Shown here: piece after piece, positions 1-5,061 of the stretch
How the letters are laid out: every line of letters begins with the position of its first letter
How positions within the stretch are numbered: position 1 is the stretch's first letter
Source: Ectopseudomonas composti
Lineage (GTDB): Bacteria > Pseudomonadota > Gammaproteobacteria > Pseudomonadales > Pseudomonadaceae
Assembly (NCBI GenBank): GCA_946886245.1
Contig: CAMPIF010000294.1
Coordinates: 1 to 5,890 of the forward strand
Direction of reading: 5' to 3'
DNA: 5,890 nucleotides
Made by a program: the position numbers and the translations under genes
Notes under the pieces: model-generated
Database searches by the model: none
What the model saw: the letters and a program-made list of their open reading frames with translations, nothing else
Told to the model about the DNA's origin: nothing

Positions 1-305
1 GCTCGGCACTGCTGGCCGAACAGCTCAATGCCGACCTGCTGGTGATCGCCACCGATGTCGACGCGGCCTATGTCGACTGGGGCAAACCCACGCAGCAATC
101 CATCGCCGAAGCCCACCCCGACGCTATCGAAACGCTCGGCTTCGCCGCCGGCTCCATGGGCCCGAAAGTGCAGGCCGCCTGCGAGTTCGCGCGTAACACC
201 GGCAGCACTGCGGTAGTCGGCTCGCTGGAAAATATCGAAGCCATCGTCCAGGGTCGCTCGGGCACGCGCATCAGCCTGAACTACACCGGCATCAACTATC
301 GCTGA
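1..305 (+). CDS. arcC: Carbamate kinase, C-terminal part (5' end outside window)
   Basis: Carbamate kinase transfers phosphate from carbamoyl phosphate to ADP, giving ATP, ammonia and CO2. It is the last, energy-yielding cytoplasmic step of the arginine deiminase pathway. The reading frame enters at base 3 and gives 100 codons to the TGA at 303-305. Full-length enzymes have about 310 residues, so this is roughly the last third. Visible family marks are the [14 protein letters not shown] stretch near the nucleotide site, the [17 protein letters not shown] segment with its conserved lysine, and a GTRI tail ending in GINYR. From memory, P. aeruginosa ArcC ends similarly in GIEYR. The gene is open at the window edge, so the missing 5' end is not a truncation. 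In Pseudomonas arcC normally closes the arcDABC operon. The next gene starts 14 bases after the stop, so readthrough is likely. Confidence 0.95.
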   Translation, partial: SALLAEQLNADLLVIATDVDAAYVDWGKPTQQSIAEAHPDAIETLGFAAGSMGPKVQAACEFARNTGSTAVVGSLENIEAIVQGRSGTRISLNYTGINYR

Positions 306-319
306 GGGAGGTCTCGATC

Positions 320-685
320 ATGTTCACCCCCGGTCACCTGCACCGCGACAACAACGACCGCCCCGAGCACATGCGCCTGCTGCCGCCGTTTTCGGTGGAC
401 TTCTATTACGAGGTGCGCAAGGACCCGCAGCAGGGGCCGATGCTGCACATGCGCCTGGTCGGCGACGTGGACGGCCGGCACTTCGAGGAAGAGTTCGAAC
501 TGCACCGCGACGTCGCCTTCAACTTCGCCAGCGTGGCGACCCGCATCGCAGCCCGCCATGGCCTGCACCCCAACGCCAGCCCGGTGATGCGCGGCCACGA
601 CGAGTACGACAAGGTGTTCGCCGACATCCGCAGCAAACTCAACGTCCAGCCGGGCGAACCGGTGAACCTCGACCACGTACTCTGA
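320..685 (+). CDS. Small DUF5064-like protein of unknown function
   Basis: A 121-residue soluble protein with no signal peptide or membrane segment. I recognise the pattern (start MFTPGHLH, then a DFYYEVRKDP segment, MRLVGDVDG, and HRDVAFNFAS near the middle) as resembling the Pseudomonas family annotated DUF5064. This is recall, not a search. The protein is rich in His, Asp, Glu and Arg. Alternating polar and hydrophobic residues around 28-70 suggest a small antiparallel beta-sheet fold, which is inference. The start is well supported: GGGAGG at 306-311 lies 8 bases before the ATG. The gene follows arcC after 14 bases, so it is probably the distal gene of the arginine deiminase operon and shares its oxygen/arginine control. 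No function should be assigned from this position alone. Its 3' end is followed by two GTAG-hairpin repeats. Confidence 0.85.
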   Translation: MFTPGHLHRDNNDRPEHMRLLPPFSVDFYYEVRKDPQQGPMLHMRLVGDVDGRHFEEEFELHRDVAFNFASVATRIAARHGLHPNASPVMRGHDEYDKVFADIRSKLNVQPGEPVNLDHVL

Positions 686-703
686 CGCCGAGTACGCAGC
701 GCC

Positions 704-725
704 GTAGCCCGGATGAAATCCGGGC
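704..725 (+). repeat. REP-like element, CCCGGAT type
   Basis: GTAG (704-707) leads into a perfect hairpin with arms GCCCGGAT and ATCCGGGC (707-714 and 718-725) around a GAA loop. A GTAG foot followed by a short GC-rich hairpin is the known layout of REP elements in Pseudomonas and enterobacteria. The element sits 19 bases past the stop of the DUF5064-like gene, between two convergent genes. There is no T-run after it, so it is not a textbook intrinsic terminator, although the hairpin could still protect the 3' end of the message. Confidence 0.7.
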
Positions 726-732
726 GACACTC

Positions 733-753
733 GTAGGGTGCGCCGCGCGCACC
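733..753 (+). repeat. REP element, GGTGCGC type (single copy)
   Basis: GTAG (733-736) is followed by a perfect 7-3-7 hairpin, GGTGCGC-CGC-GCGCACC (737-753). The 21-base element is identical, loop included, to the plus-oriented elements at 4774-4794 and 4909-4929. Here it stands alone, 7 bases after the CCCGGAT-type element, in the convergent gap between the DUF5064-like gene and lpd3. Confidence 0.8.
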
Positions 754-825
754 GATGCGATCGTTCAATCGACGCAACACCCGACAGGCACGGCCTGGAC
801 TACCCGCGACACCCTCCCCCCGCTC

Positions 826-2226
826 TCACGCCTGCATCGTCCAGCCATGCACACCCATCGCTGCCTGGCGCCCTGCCTCCGAACGGGTCGGGTGCGGATG
901 ACAGGTCAGCGCGATGTCCTCGGCCGAGGCGGAGAACTCCATGGCCACGCAATACTCGCCGATCAGTTCGCCCACGCTCGGGCCAATCATGTGCACGCCG
1001 AGAATCTGGTCGGTATTGGCGTCAGCGAGGATCTTCACGAAGCCTTCGGTCTCGTGGTTGATCTTCGCCCGACTGTTGGCGGTGAAAGGGAACTTGCCGA
1101 CCTTGTAGGCGCGCCCCTCGGCCTTTAGCTCCTCCTCGCCCTTGCCGACACTGGCCACTTCCGGGCGGGTGTAGATCACCCCGGGAATTACCCCGTAGTT
1201 GACCTCGGCGGCATGCCCGGCGATACGCTCGATACAGGCCACTGCCTCGTCTTCGGCCTTGTGCGCCAGCATCGGCCCGGAGGTGACATCACCGATCACC
1301 CACACGCCCGGTACGCCGCTCTGGTGTTTTTCATTGCCGAGCATGCCGCGCTTGTCGGTGTTCAGGCCGACGCTCTCCAGCCCGAGACCTTTGGTGTAAG
1401 GGCGTCGACCGATGGCCACGAGTACGTAATCGGCTTCCAGGGTCTCGCTCGTGCCGCCTGCTGCCGGCTCCAGCGTCAGGGTCACGCCGGACTTGCCCGT
1501 CTTGGCACCGGTGACCTTGGTGCCGAGCTTGAAGCTCATGCCTTGCTTGCTCAGGGTGCGCTGCAGGGTCTTGGCCGTCTCGCCGTCAAGACCGGGGCAG
1601 ATGCGCTCGAGGTATTCCACCACCGTGACCTGGCTGCCCAGGCGGCGCCACACCGAGCCCAGCTCCAGACCGATCACCCCGGCACCGATCACCACCAGGT
1701 GCTTGGGCACCTCGGGCAGCGACAGCGCGCCGGTGGAGTCGAGGATGCGCACGTTGTCGATCTCCACACCCGGCAAAGGTGTTGGCTCCGAGCCTGTGGC
1801 GATGACGATGTTCTTCGTTTCCAGCAGGCGCTCGCCGCCTTCGCTCAGTTTCACCTGCACCCGCCCAGGGCCGTCGATACGCCCCCAGCCCTTGACCCAC
1901 TCCACCTTGTTCTTGCGAAACAGAAACTCCACGCCCTTGGTCAGCGCTTCGACGCTATCGGCCTTCTGCTTCATCATCTGCATCAGGTTAAGCGTCGGCG
2001 TGACCTCCACCCCCAGTGTGCTCAACTCACCACCGGCGGCAGCCTCGTAGAGTTCGGATGCATGCAGCAAGGCCTTGGACGGCATGCAGCCGACGTTCAG
2101 GCAGGTACCACCTAGCGTTTCGCGCCCTTCCACGCAGGCTACCTTCAGACCCAGTTGCCCGGCGCGAATAGCCGCGTTGTAGCCGCCGGGGCCGGCGCCG
2201 ATGATGACCACGTCATAGCTGCTCAT
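826..2226 (-). CDS. lpd3: Dihydrolipoyl dehydrogenase, Lpd3 type
   Basis: A flavoprotein that reoxidises dihydrolipoamide with NAD+, normally as the E3 part of 2-oxoacid dehydrogenase or glycine cleavage complexes in the cytoplasm. Its 466 residues are the usual length. In order it shows the FAD-binding GAGPGG (10-15), the redox disulfide GGTCLNVGC with Cys42 and Cys47, ATGS (143-146), the NAD-binding [10 protein letters not shown] (181-190) with acidic Glu204 favouring NAD over NADP, the second FAD contact IGD (311-313), and the C-terminal HPHPTRSE with catalytic His445 and Glu450. All key residues are intact, so it should be active. The start is supported by GAGGAC at 2238-2233, 6 bases before the ATG. 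No E1 or E2 gene is nearby. It lies 15 bases behind an MFS exporter gene and is probably cotranscribed with it. The resemblance to P. putida/P. aeruginosa Lpd3, a paralogue outside the main complexes, is from memory. Confidence 0.95.
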   Translation of the reverse strand: MSSYDVVIIGAGPGGYNAAIRAGQLGLKVACVEGRETLGGTCLNVGCMPSKALLHASELYEAAAGGELSTLGVEVTPTLNLMQMMKQKADSVEALTKGVEFLFRKNKVEWVKGWGRIDGPGRVQVKLSEGGERLLETKNIVIATGSEPTPLPGVEIDNVRILDSTGALSLPEVPKHLVVIGAGVIGLELGSVWRRLGSQVTVVEYLERICPGLDGETAKTLQRTLSKQGMSFKLGTKVTGAKTGKSGVTLTLEPAAGGTSETLEADYVLVAIGRRPYTKGLGLESVGLNTDKRGMLGNEKHQSGVPGVWVIGDVTSGPMLAHKAEDEAVACIERIAGHAAEVNYGVIPGVIYTRPEVASVGKGEEELKAEGRAYKVGKFPFTANSRAKINHETEGFVKILADANTDQILGVHMIGPSVGELIGEYCVAMEFSASAEDIALTCHPHPTRSEAGRQAAMGVHGWTMQA

Positions 2227-2241
2227 AGCTTTGTCCTCGAA

Positions 2242-3441
2242 TCAGGGAAGTTTGCCAGCCACCGCAGCCGTGACGGCCGGGCGCACGCGCAAGAGGTGGA
2301 AGAACAGAAACGCCAACACGGCGAATAGCGCATTCAAGGCAACCATAGGCCAGGCCGAGCCATCCTGCAGGGCACCGAGCAGCAGGCCTGCCAAGGTGGC
2401 GCCGGCCATCTGCGAAAAGCCCATCAGCCCCGCAGCCAACCCGGCACGCTGCGGATTGGGAATCACCGCGCCGGCCACCGCTGCCGGCAGCAGCATGCCA
2501 CCGCCCAGCGTCACCACGACCTGCGGCAGCGACAGCCCCAGCAGCGACAGACCGAACAGCAGGTAGGTCGCCAGGGTCAGCAACGACCCGAGCAGCACCA
2601 GCGCGACGCCGATGCCGACCACCTTCTGCGGCCCCAGGCGCTGCACGTTGCGCAGGGTGAACAGCGCGCCGCAAAGCAGACCGGAAACGATCAGGGCGAA
2701 GGTCAGCCCGTATTGCGCGGCGCTCAGCCCCAGCAGGCCGATGTACACCGACGAGGAACCCGCCACCACCACGAACATCGCACCATAGGTGCAGGCGATG
2801 GTCAGCGCCAAGGCGCGGCAACTGGGCCACACCTGCAGGTAACTGGCCCACAGGCCTTTGAGCCGACCAGCCAGGGGATCGCGCTGCAGATGGCTCTCAC
2901 GATAACGGGTAAGCACCGCCAGCAAGGCCAAGCTGCCAAGCACCACGGTCGCCAGCAGCGGCGCGCGCCAGCCGCCGTACTGGGTCAGCAGGCCGCCGAC
3001 CACCGGCGACAGGACGATGGCCGCGAACATGCCCAGCACGGTCAGAGCCAGGGCCGGCGCCGCCTGTTCCTGCCACACGTCACGGACGATGGCACGCGCC
3101 AGCACCAGCGCCGCACAGGCGCCCAGGCCCTGCAGCACACGCATGCCGATCAGCACCTCGATGTTCGGCGCCAGCAGCATGCCCAGAGTCGCCAGCAGAT
3201 AAAGACTCAGCCCGGCGAGCAATACCGGGCGGCGCCCCAACCGATCCGACAGCGGCCCGAGCAGCAACTGGCCAAGGCCAAAGGCGCCGACGAACAGCGA
3301 CAGCGCCAACAGACTGCTCCCGGGTTCGGCCTGCAGACCACGCTCCAGCTCACCAAGGGCGGGAATCAGCAACTGCGTGGAGGTTTCCCCCAGTGCGGTG
3401 AGCAGCATCAGGATGATCAACAGAACACGGGAAGGCTGCAT
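2242..3441 (-). CDS. MFS exporter, Bcr/CflA drug-resistance type
   Basis: A 399-residue inner-membrane protein with about twelve hydrophobic segments, the normal size for a proton-driven drug:H+ antiporter of the Bcr/CflA group. Marks include the first helix (about 6-28), the loop 2-3 motif A GPLSDRLGRRPVL (62-74), RVLQGLGA at the fourth helix (101-108), ARAIVRD (115-121), which is typical of Bcr/CflA proteins, and an exporter-type motif C, LSPVVGGLL (144-152), followed by GGWR. These features point to export rather than uptake. Relatives export bicyclomycin, chloramphenicol or sulphonamides, but the substrate here cannot be read. The ATG at 3441 has GGAG at 3452-3449, 7 bases upstream. It is the first gene of a minus-strand pair with lpd3 and is divergent from the thioesterase gene across a 95-base gap with possible operators. 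Confidence 0.9.
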   Translation of the reverse strand: MQPSRVLLIILMLLTALGETSTQLLIPALGELERGLQAEPGSSLLALSLFVGAFGLGQLLLGPLSDRLGRRPVLLAGLSLYLLATLGMLLAPNIEVLIGMRVLQGLGACAALVLARAIVRDVWQEQAAPALALTVLGMFAAIVLSPVVGGLLTQYGGWRAPLLATVVLGSLALLAVLTRYRESHLQRDPLAGRLKGLWASYLQVWPSCRALALTIACTYGAMFVVVAGSSSVYIGLLGLSAAQYGLTFALIVSGLLCGALFTLRNVQRLGPQKVVGIGVALVLLGSLLTLATYLLFGLSLLGLSLPQVVVTLGGGMLLPAAVAGAVIPNPQRAGLAAGLMGFSQMAGATLAGLLLGALQDGSAWPMVALNALFAVLAFLFFHLLRVRPAVTAAVAGKLP

Positions 3442-3536
3442 GACGGGGCTCCAATGGACAGCGACTGGCGGCTATTTATATTTCGAACATAATATGAAAC
3501 ATTGAATGTCGTCCATCATATTTATCTGGAGCCCGC
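3442..3536. promoter_or_regulatory. Divergent promoter region with candidate operators
   Basis: The stretch 3471-3526 is strikingly AT-rich against its GC-rich surroundings and must drive both the MFS/lpd3 unit and the thioesterase/tetR unit. It contains -10-like hexamers (CATAAT at 3488-3493 for the plus strand, TATAAA at 3480-3475 on the minus strand), but no convincing -35 partner on either side. Three inverted repeats overlap: ATATTTC/GAAACAT (3478-3484 and 3496-3502, one mismatch, spacer 11), ACATT-G-AATGT (3499-3509, perfect), and AATATGA/TCATATT (3491-3497 and 3516-3522, perfect, spacer 18). Any could be the site for the TetR-type protein encoded at 4136-4702. That link is inference. 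Confidence 0.55.
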
Positions 3537-4106
3537 ATGACCGCCTTGTCCCGAGACACCCGCCTCGCCACCTGGATCGCCGAGGAACAGGCCATTCGCA
3601 ACCAGCTCGCCGCTCCCGGCACCCTCAGCCTGGCGGAAGTAGCCGCCATGACGCCGATGGATTTCTTCGACGGCATCGGCCGTGGCGACCTGCCCTCGCC
3701 ACCGATCAACGCGGTGCTCGACTTCACCCCGGTGCAATGGGCCAGCGGCCTGTTCGTCTTTCAGGGCACGCCCGATCAGCGCCACTACAACCCGCTGGGC
3801 AGCGTGCACGGCGGCTACATCGCCACCCTGCTCGACTCCTGCATGGGCTGCGCCGTGCATACCCTGCTCAAGACGGGCCAGGGCTACACCACTGCGGACC
3901 TGCGAGTGAGCTACATCCGCGCGCTGCGCAGCGAAGTCGGTCCGGTACGCGCCGAAGGCCGCATCATCCACGTCGGCCGCTCCACCGCGCTGGCCGAAGG
4001 CCGCCTGTACGACGTCGACGAACGCCTCTACGCCGTCGCCTCCACCACCTGCCTGATTCTCGACATGAACGCGCCGCGCCAGAACAGCGACGCAAGTGTA
4101 AGATGA
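3537..4106 (+). CDS. PaaI-like hotdog-fold acyl-CoA thioesterase
   Basis: Predicted cytoplasmic thioesterase that hydrolyses acyl- or aryl-CoA; the actual substrate is unknown. Of 189 residues, the hotdog domain lies in about 58-175. The signature is HYNPLGSVHGGYIATLLDS (83-101): Asn85 and the His91-Gly92-Gly93 turn open the central helix, and Asp100 sits where PaaI-type enzymes often carry their catalytic acid. The strand VGPVRAEGRIIHVGR with the following ALAEGRLYDVD is the usual C-terminal sheet. Typical PaaI proteins have about 130-150 residues. This one has about 55 extra at the N-terminus, mostly helical in appearance and of unknown role. The start is supported by GGAG at 3528-3531, 5 bases before the ATG. 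A tetR gene follows 29 bases later on the same strand, and an MFS exporter gene is divergent. Confidence 0.85.
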   Translation: MTALSRDTRLATWIAEEQAIRNQLAAPGTLSLAEVAAMTPMDFFDGIGRGDLPSPPINAVLDFTPVQWASGLFVFQGTPDQRHYNPLGSVHGGYIATLLDSCMGCAVHTLLKTGQGYTTADLRVSYIRALRSEVGPVRAEGRIIHVGRSTALAEGRLYDVDERLYAVASTTCLILDMNAPRQNSDASVR

Positions 4107-4135
4107 CAGCCAGCATCTGATAGACGAGAAAGCCC

Positions 4136-4702
4136 ATGCGCTATTCGGAAGACCACAAGGCCAAGACCCACCAACGCATCATCGAGGAGGCGGCCCTGCG
4201 CTTTCGCCGCGATGGTGTCGGCGCCACCGGCCTGCAGCCGCTGATGAAGGCACTGGGCCTGACCCATGGCGGTTTCTATGCCCACTTCAAGTCCAAGGAC
4301 GATCTGGTGGAAAACGCCCTGCGCCATGCGGTGGATGAACTGTCCCGCAGCACCGAGGCGCTGGCCAAGGATGCCGAGGCGCCGCTGCCACGCTTTATCG
4401 CCGGCTACCTGTCCAGCGCGCACCGTGCCAACCCGGGCAGTGGCTGCCCGCTGCCGACCATGTCCGCCGAGCTGGGCCAGCGTGGCGAGGCCAGCGAAAC
4501 CACCGACGCCCTGGTGCGCGACCGTCTGGCCCTGATCGAGAACAGCCTGGGTGGCGATGATGCCGCCGAGCAGAGCGTGCTGTTGCTCTCGACCATGGTC
4601 GGCGCCCTGCTGCTATCGCGTAGCGTCAAGGACCCGGAGCTGTCGGACCGCCTGCTGAAGACGACCCGTCGTCTGTTGATCGAACAGGTGCAGGGGCAAT
4701 AG
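4136..4702 (+). CDS. TetR/AcrR-family transcriptional regulator
   Basis: A 188-residue DNA-binding repressor-type protein, presumably a dimer. The N-terminal TetR domain spans about 10-57. RIIEEAALRFRRDGVGATG forms the first helices. The helix-turn-helix is about 33-52, with GLTHGGFYAHFKSKDDL (41-57), the family's recognition helix and Y-x-H-F-x-S-K motif. The C-terminal ligand and dimer domain contains GCPLPTMSAE (103-112), which I recognise from a subgroup of Pseudomonas TetR proteins; the ligand is unknown. The length is normal. The ribosome site is weak (GAGAAAG at 4126-4132). The start is chosen because MRYSEDHK is a common N-terminus in this subgroup. It lies 29 bases after the thioesterase gene, probably on the same transcript, and likely acts on the divergent promoter at 3442-3536. 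Confidence 0.9.
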   Translation: MRYSEDHKAKTHQRIIEEAALRFRRDGVGATGLQPLMKALGLTHGGFYAHFKSKDDLVENALRHAVDELSRSTEALAKDAEAPLPRFIAGYLSSAHRANPGSGCPLPTMSAELGQRGEASETTDALVRDRLALIENSLGGDDAAEQSVLLLSTMVGALLLSRSVKDPELSDRLLKTTRRLLIEQVQGQ

Positions 4703-4715
4703 CAGACAGGCAAGC

Positions 4716-4736
4716 GTTGCGCATGGCGCACCCTAC
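4716..4736 (-). repeat. REP element, minus orientation, copy 1
   Basis: The hairpin GTTGCGC-ATG-GCGCACC has one arm mismatch and is followed by CTAC, the GTAG foot read on the minus strand (4733-4736). It opens the array 13 bases after the tetR stop. Together with the plus element at 4774 it forms a 13-base perfect inverted repeat (4725-4737 and 4773-4785). Confidence 0.75.
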
Positions 4737-4773
4737 GCTCCGTGACATATCCGTATGGGTGCGCGACATACCC

Positions 4774-4794
4774 GTAGGGTGCGCCGCGCGCACC
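4774..4794 (+). repeat. REP element, plus orientation, copy 1
   Basis: GTAG (4774-4777) is followed by the perfect hairpin GGTGCGC-CGC-GCGCACC (4778-4794). It is identical to the single element at 733-753. Its GTAG foot faces that of the minus element at 4716-4736. Confidence 0.8.
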
Positions 4795-4851
4795 AGCTTT
4801 CCACACGAGCGCAGGCGGGTTTCGTGGCAAGTCGAAGACCTGCGTCACCCC

Positions 4852-4872
4852 GGTGCGCAGGGCGCACCCTAC
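4852..4872 (-). repeat. REP element, minus orientation, copy 2
   Basis: A perfect 7-3-7 hairpin GGTGCGC-AGG-GCGCACC (4852-4868) with the GTAG foot on the minus strand at 4869-4872. Only the loop differs from the other minus copies, which have ATG. Confidence 0.8.
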
Positions 4873-4908
4873 GCTCCGTGACATACCGGCAGGGTGCGCG
4901 ACATACCC

Positions 4909-4929
4909 GTAGGGTGCGCCGCGCGCACC
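4909..4929 (+). repeat. REP element, plus orientation, copy 2
   Basis: GTAG (4909-4912) plus the perfect hairpin GGTGCGC-CGC-GCGCACC (4913-4929), exactly 135 bases after plus copy 1 and identical to it. Confidence 0.8.
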
Positions 4930-4986
4930 AGCTTTCCACATGAGCGCAGGCGGGTTTCGTGGCAAGTCGCAGACCAGCGTCACCCC

Positions 4987-5007
4987 GGTGCGCATGGCGC
5001 ACCCTAC
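4987..5007 (-). repeat. REP element, minus orientation, copy 3
   Basis: A perfect hairpin GGTGCGC-ATG-GCGCACC (4987-5003) with the GTAG foot on the minus strand at 5004-5007, 135 bases after minus copy 2. No intact plus partner follows. Downstream there is only a decayed half element at 5023-5039 (GCGTACC then CTAC). Confidence 0.8.
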
Positions 5008-5061
5008 GCTCCGTGACATACCGGCAGGGCGTACCCTACCGCCCGCTCGAACCATCTGATA

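Larger units (their letters stand above)
686..825. other. Convergent intergenic gap between the DUF5064-like gene and lpd3
   Basis: This gap of 140 bases lies between two 3' ends. Its left half holds the two REP-type hairpins. The right half (about 754-825) contains only a weak 5-3-5 hairpin, CAGGC-ACG-GCCTG at 785-797, with no T-run on either strand. I see no promoter, RNA gene or small coding frame that I could defend here. Confidence 0.6.
4725..5044. repeat. Tandem array of 135-136 base REP-containing units, about 2.3 copies
   Basis: Unit 1 is 4725-4860 (136 bases), unit 2 is 4861-4995 (135 bases) and a partial unit 3 starts at 4996 and breaks down after about 5030. By eye, units 1 and 2 differ at about seven positions plus one single-base indel, mostly between 4748 and 4757. 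That is about 94% identity and implies a fairly recent tandem duplication. Each unit contains, in order, the end of a minus-oriented REP, a 35-base link with a degenerate half REP, a plus-oriented REP, and a spacer of about 57 bases (4795-4851 in unit 1) starting AGCTTTCCACA. The layout matches a BIME/REPIN-like cluster. Confidence 0.85.
4703..5061. other. Convergent intergenic gap filled by a REP array
   Basis: This gap of 359 bases lies between the 3' ends of the tetR and SDR genes. Almost all of it (4716-5039) is repeat. The remaining edges (4703-4715 and about 5045-5061) show nothing I can name. I find no real coding region: the minus-strand open frame running through here translates the repeat itself and continues antisense into tetR. 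Confidence 0.75.

Noticed and set aside
296..730. Minus-strand open frame of 144 codons opposite the DUF5064-like gene
   Set aside because: The plus-strand gene has a strong ribosome site, operon position and family resemblance. The antisense translation is a Val/Ala/His-rich shadow.
704..753. Intrinsic terminators for the arc operon
   Set aside because: Both hairpins are strong, but neither is followed by a T-run on the plus strand or preceded by an A-run that would serve the minus strand. The REP explanation fits better.
785..797. Small hairpin CAGGC-ACG-GCCTG
   Set aside because: Five-base stems are frequent by chance in GC-rich DNA, and there is no T-run or repeat copy to support a role.
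1213..2115. Plus-strand open frame of 300 codons opposite lpd3
   Set aside because: It lies wholly antisense to a gene with all its catalytic motifs. Its translation is His/Gln/Leu-rich without recognisable motifs, typical of GC-rich shadow frames.
2713..3492. Plus-strand open frame of 259 codons opposite the MFS gene
   Set aside because: Very Gln/Arg/His-rich low-complexity translation, antisense to a clear membrane transporter gene. It would also span the divergent promoter.
3506..4120. Plus-strand open frame of 204 codons overlapping the thioesterase in another frame
   Set aside because: Arg/His/Pro-rich shadow translation. The 3537 frame has the hotdog signature and a proper ribosome site.
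4725..5044. CRISPR array
   Set aside because: There are only about two and a third long units whose 'spacers' are also repeated, and the units contain inverted hairpins. CRISPR spacers would be unique.
4405..5055. Minus-strand open frame of 216 codons with internal 45-residue repeats
   Set aside because: It translates the REP tandem array and then runs antisense through the 3' half of tetR. It has no ribosome site and its repeats follow the DNA period.
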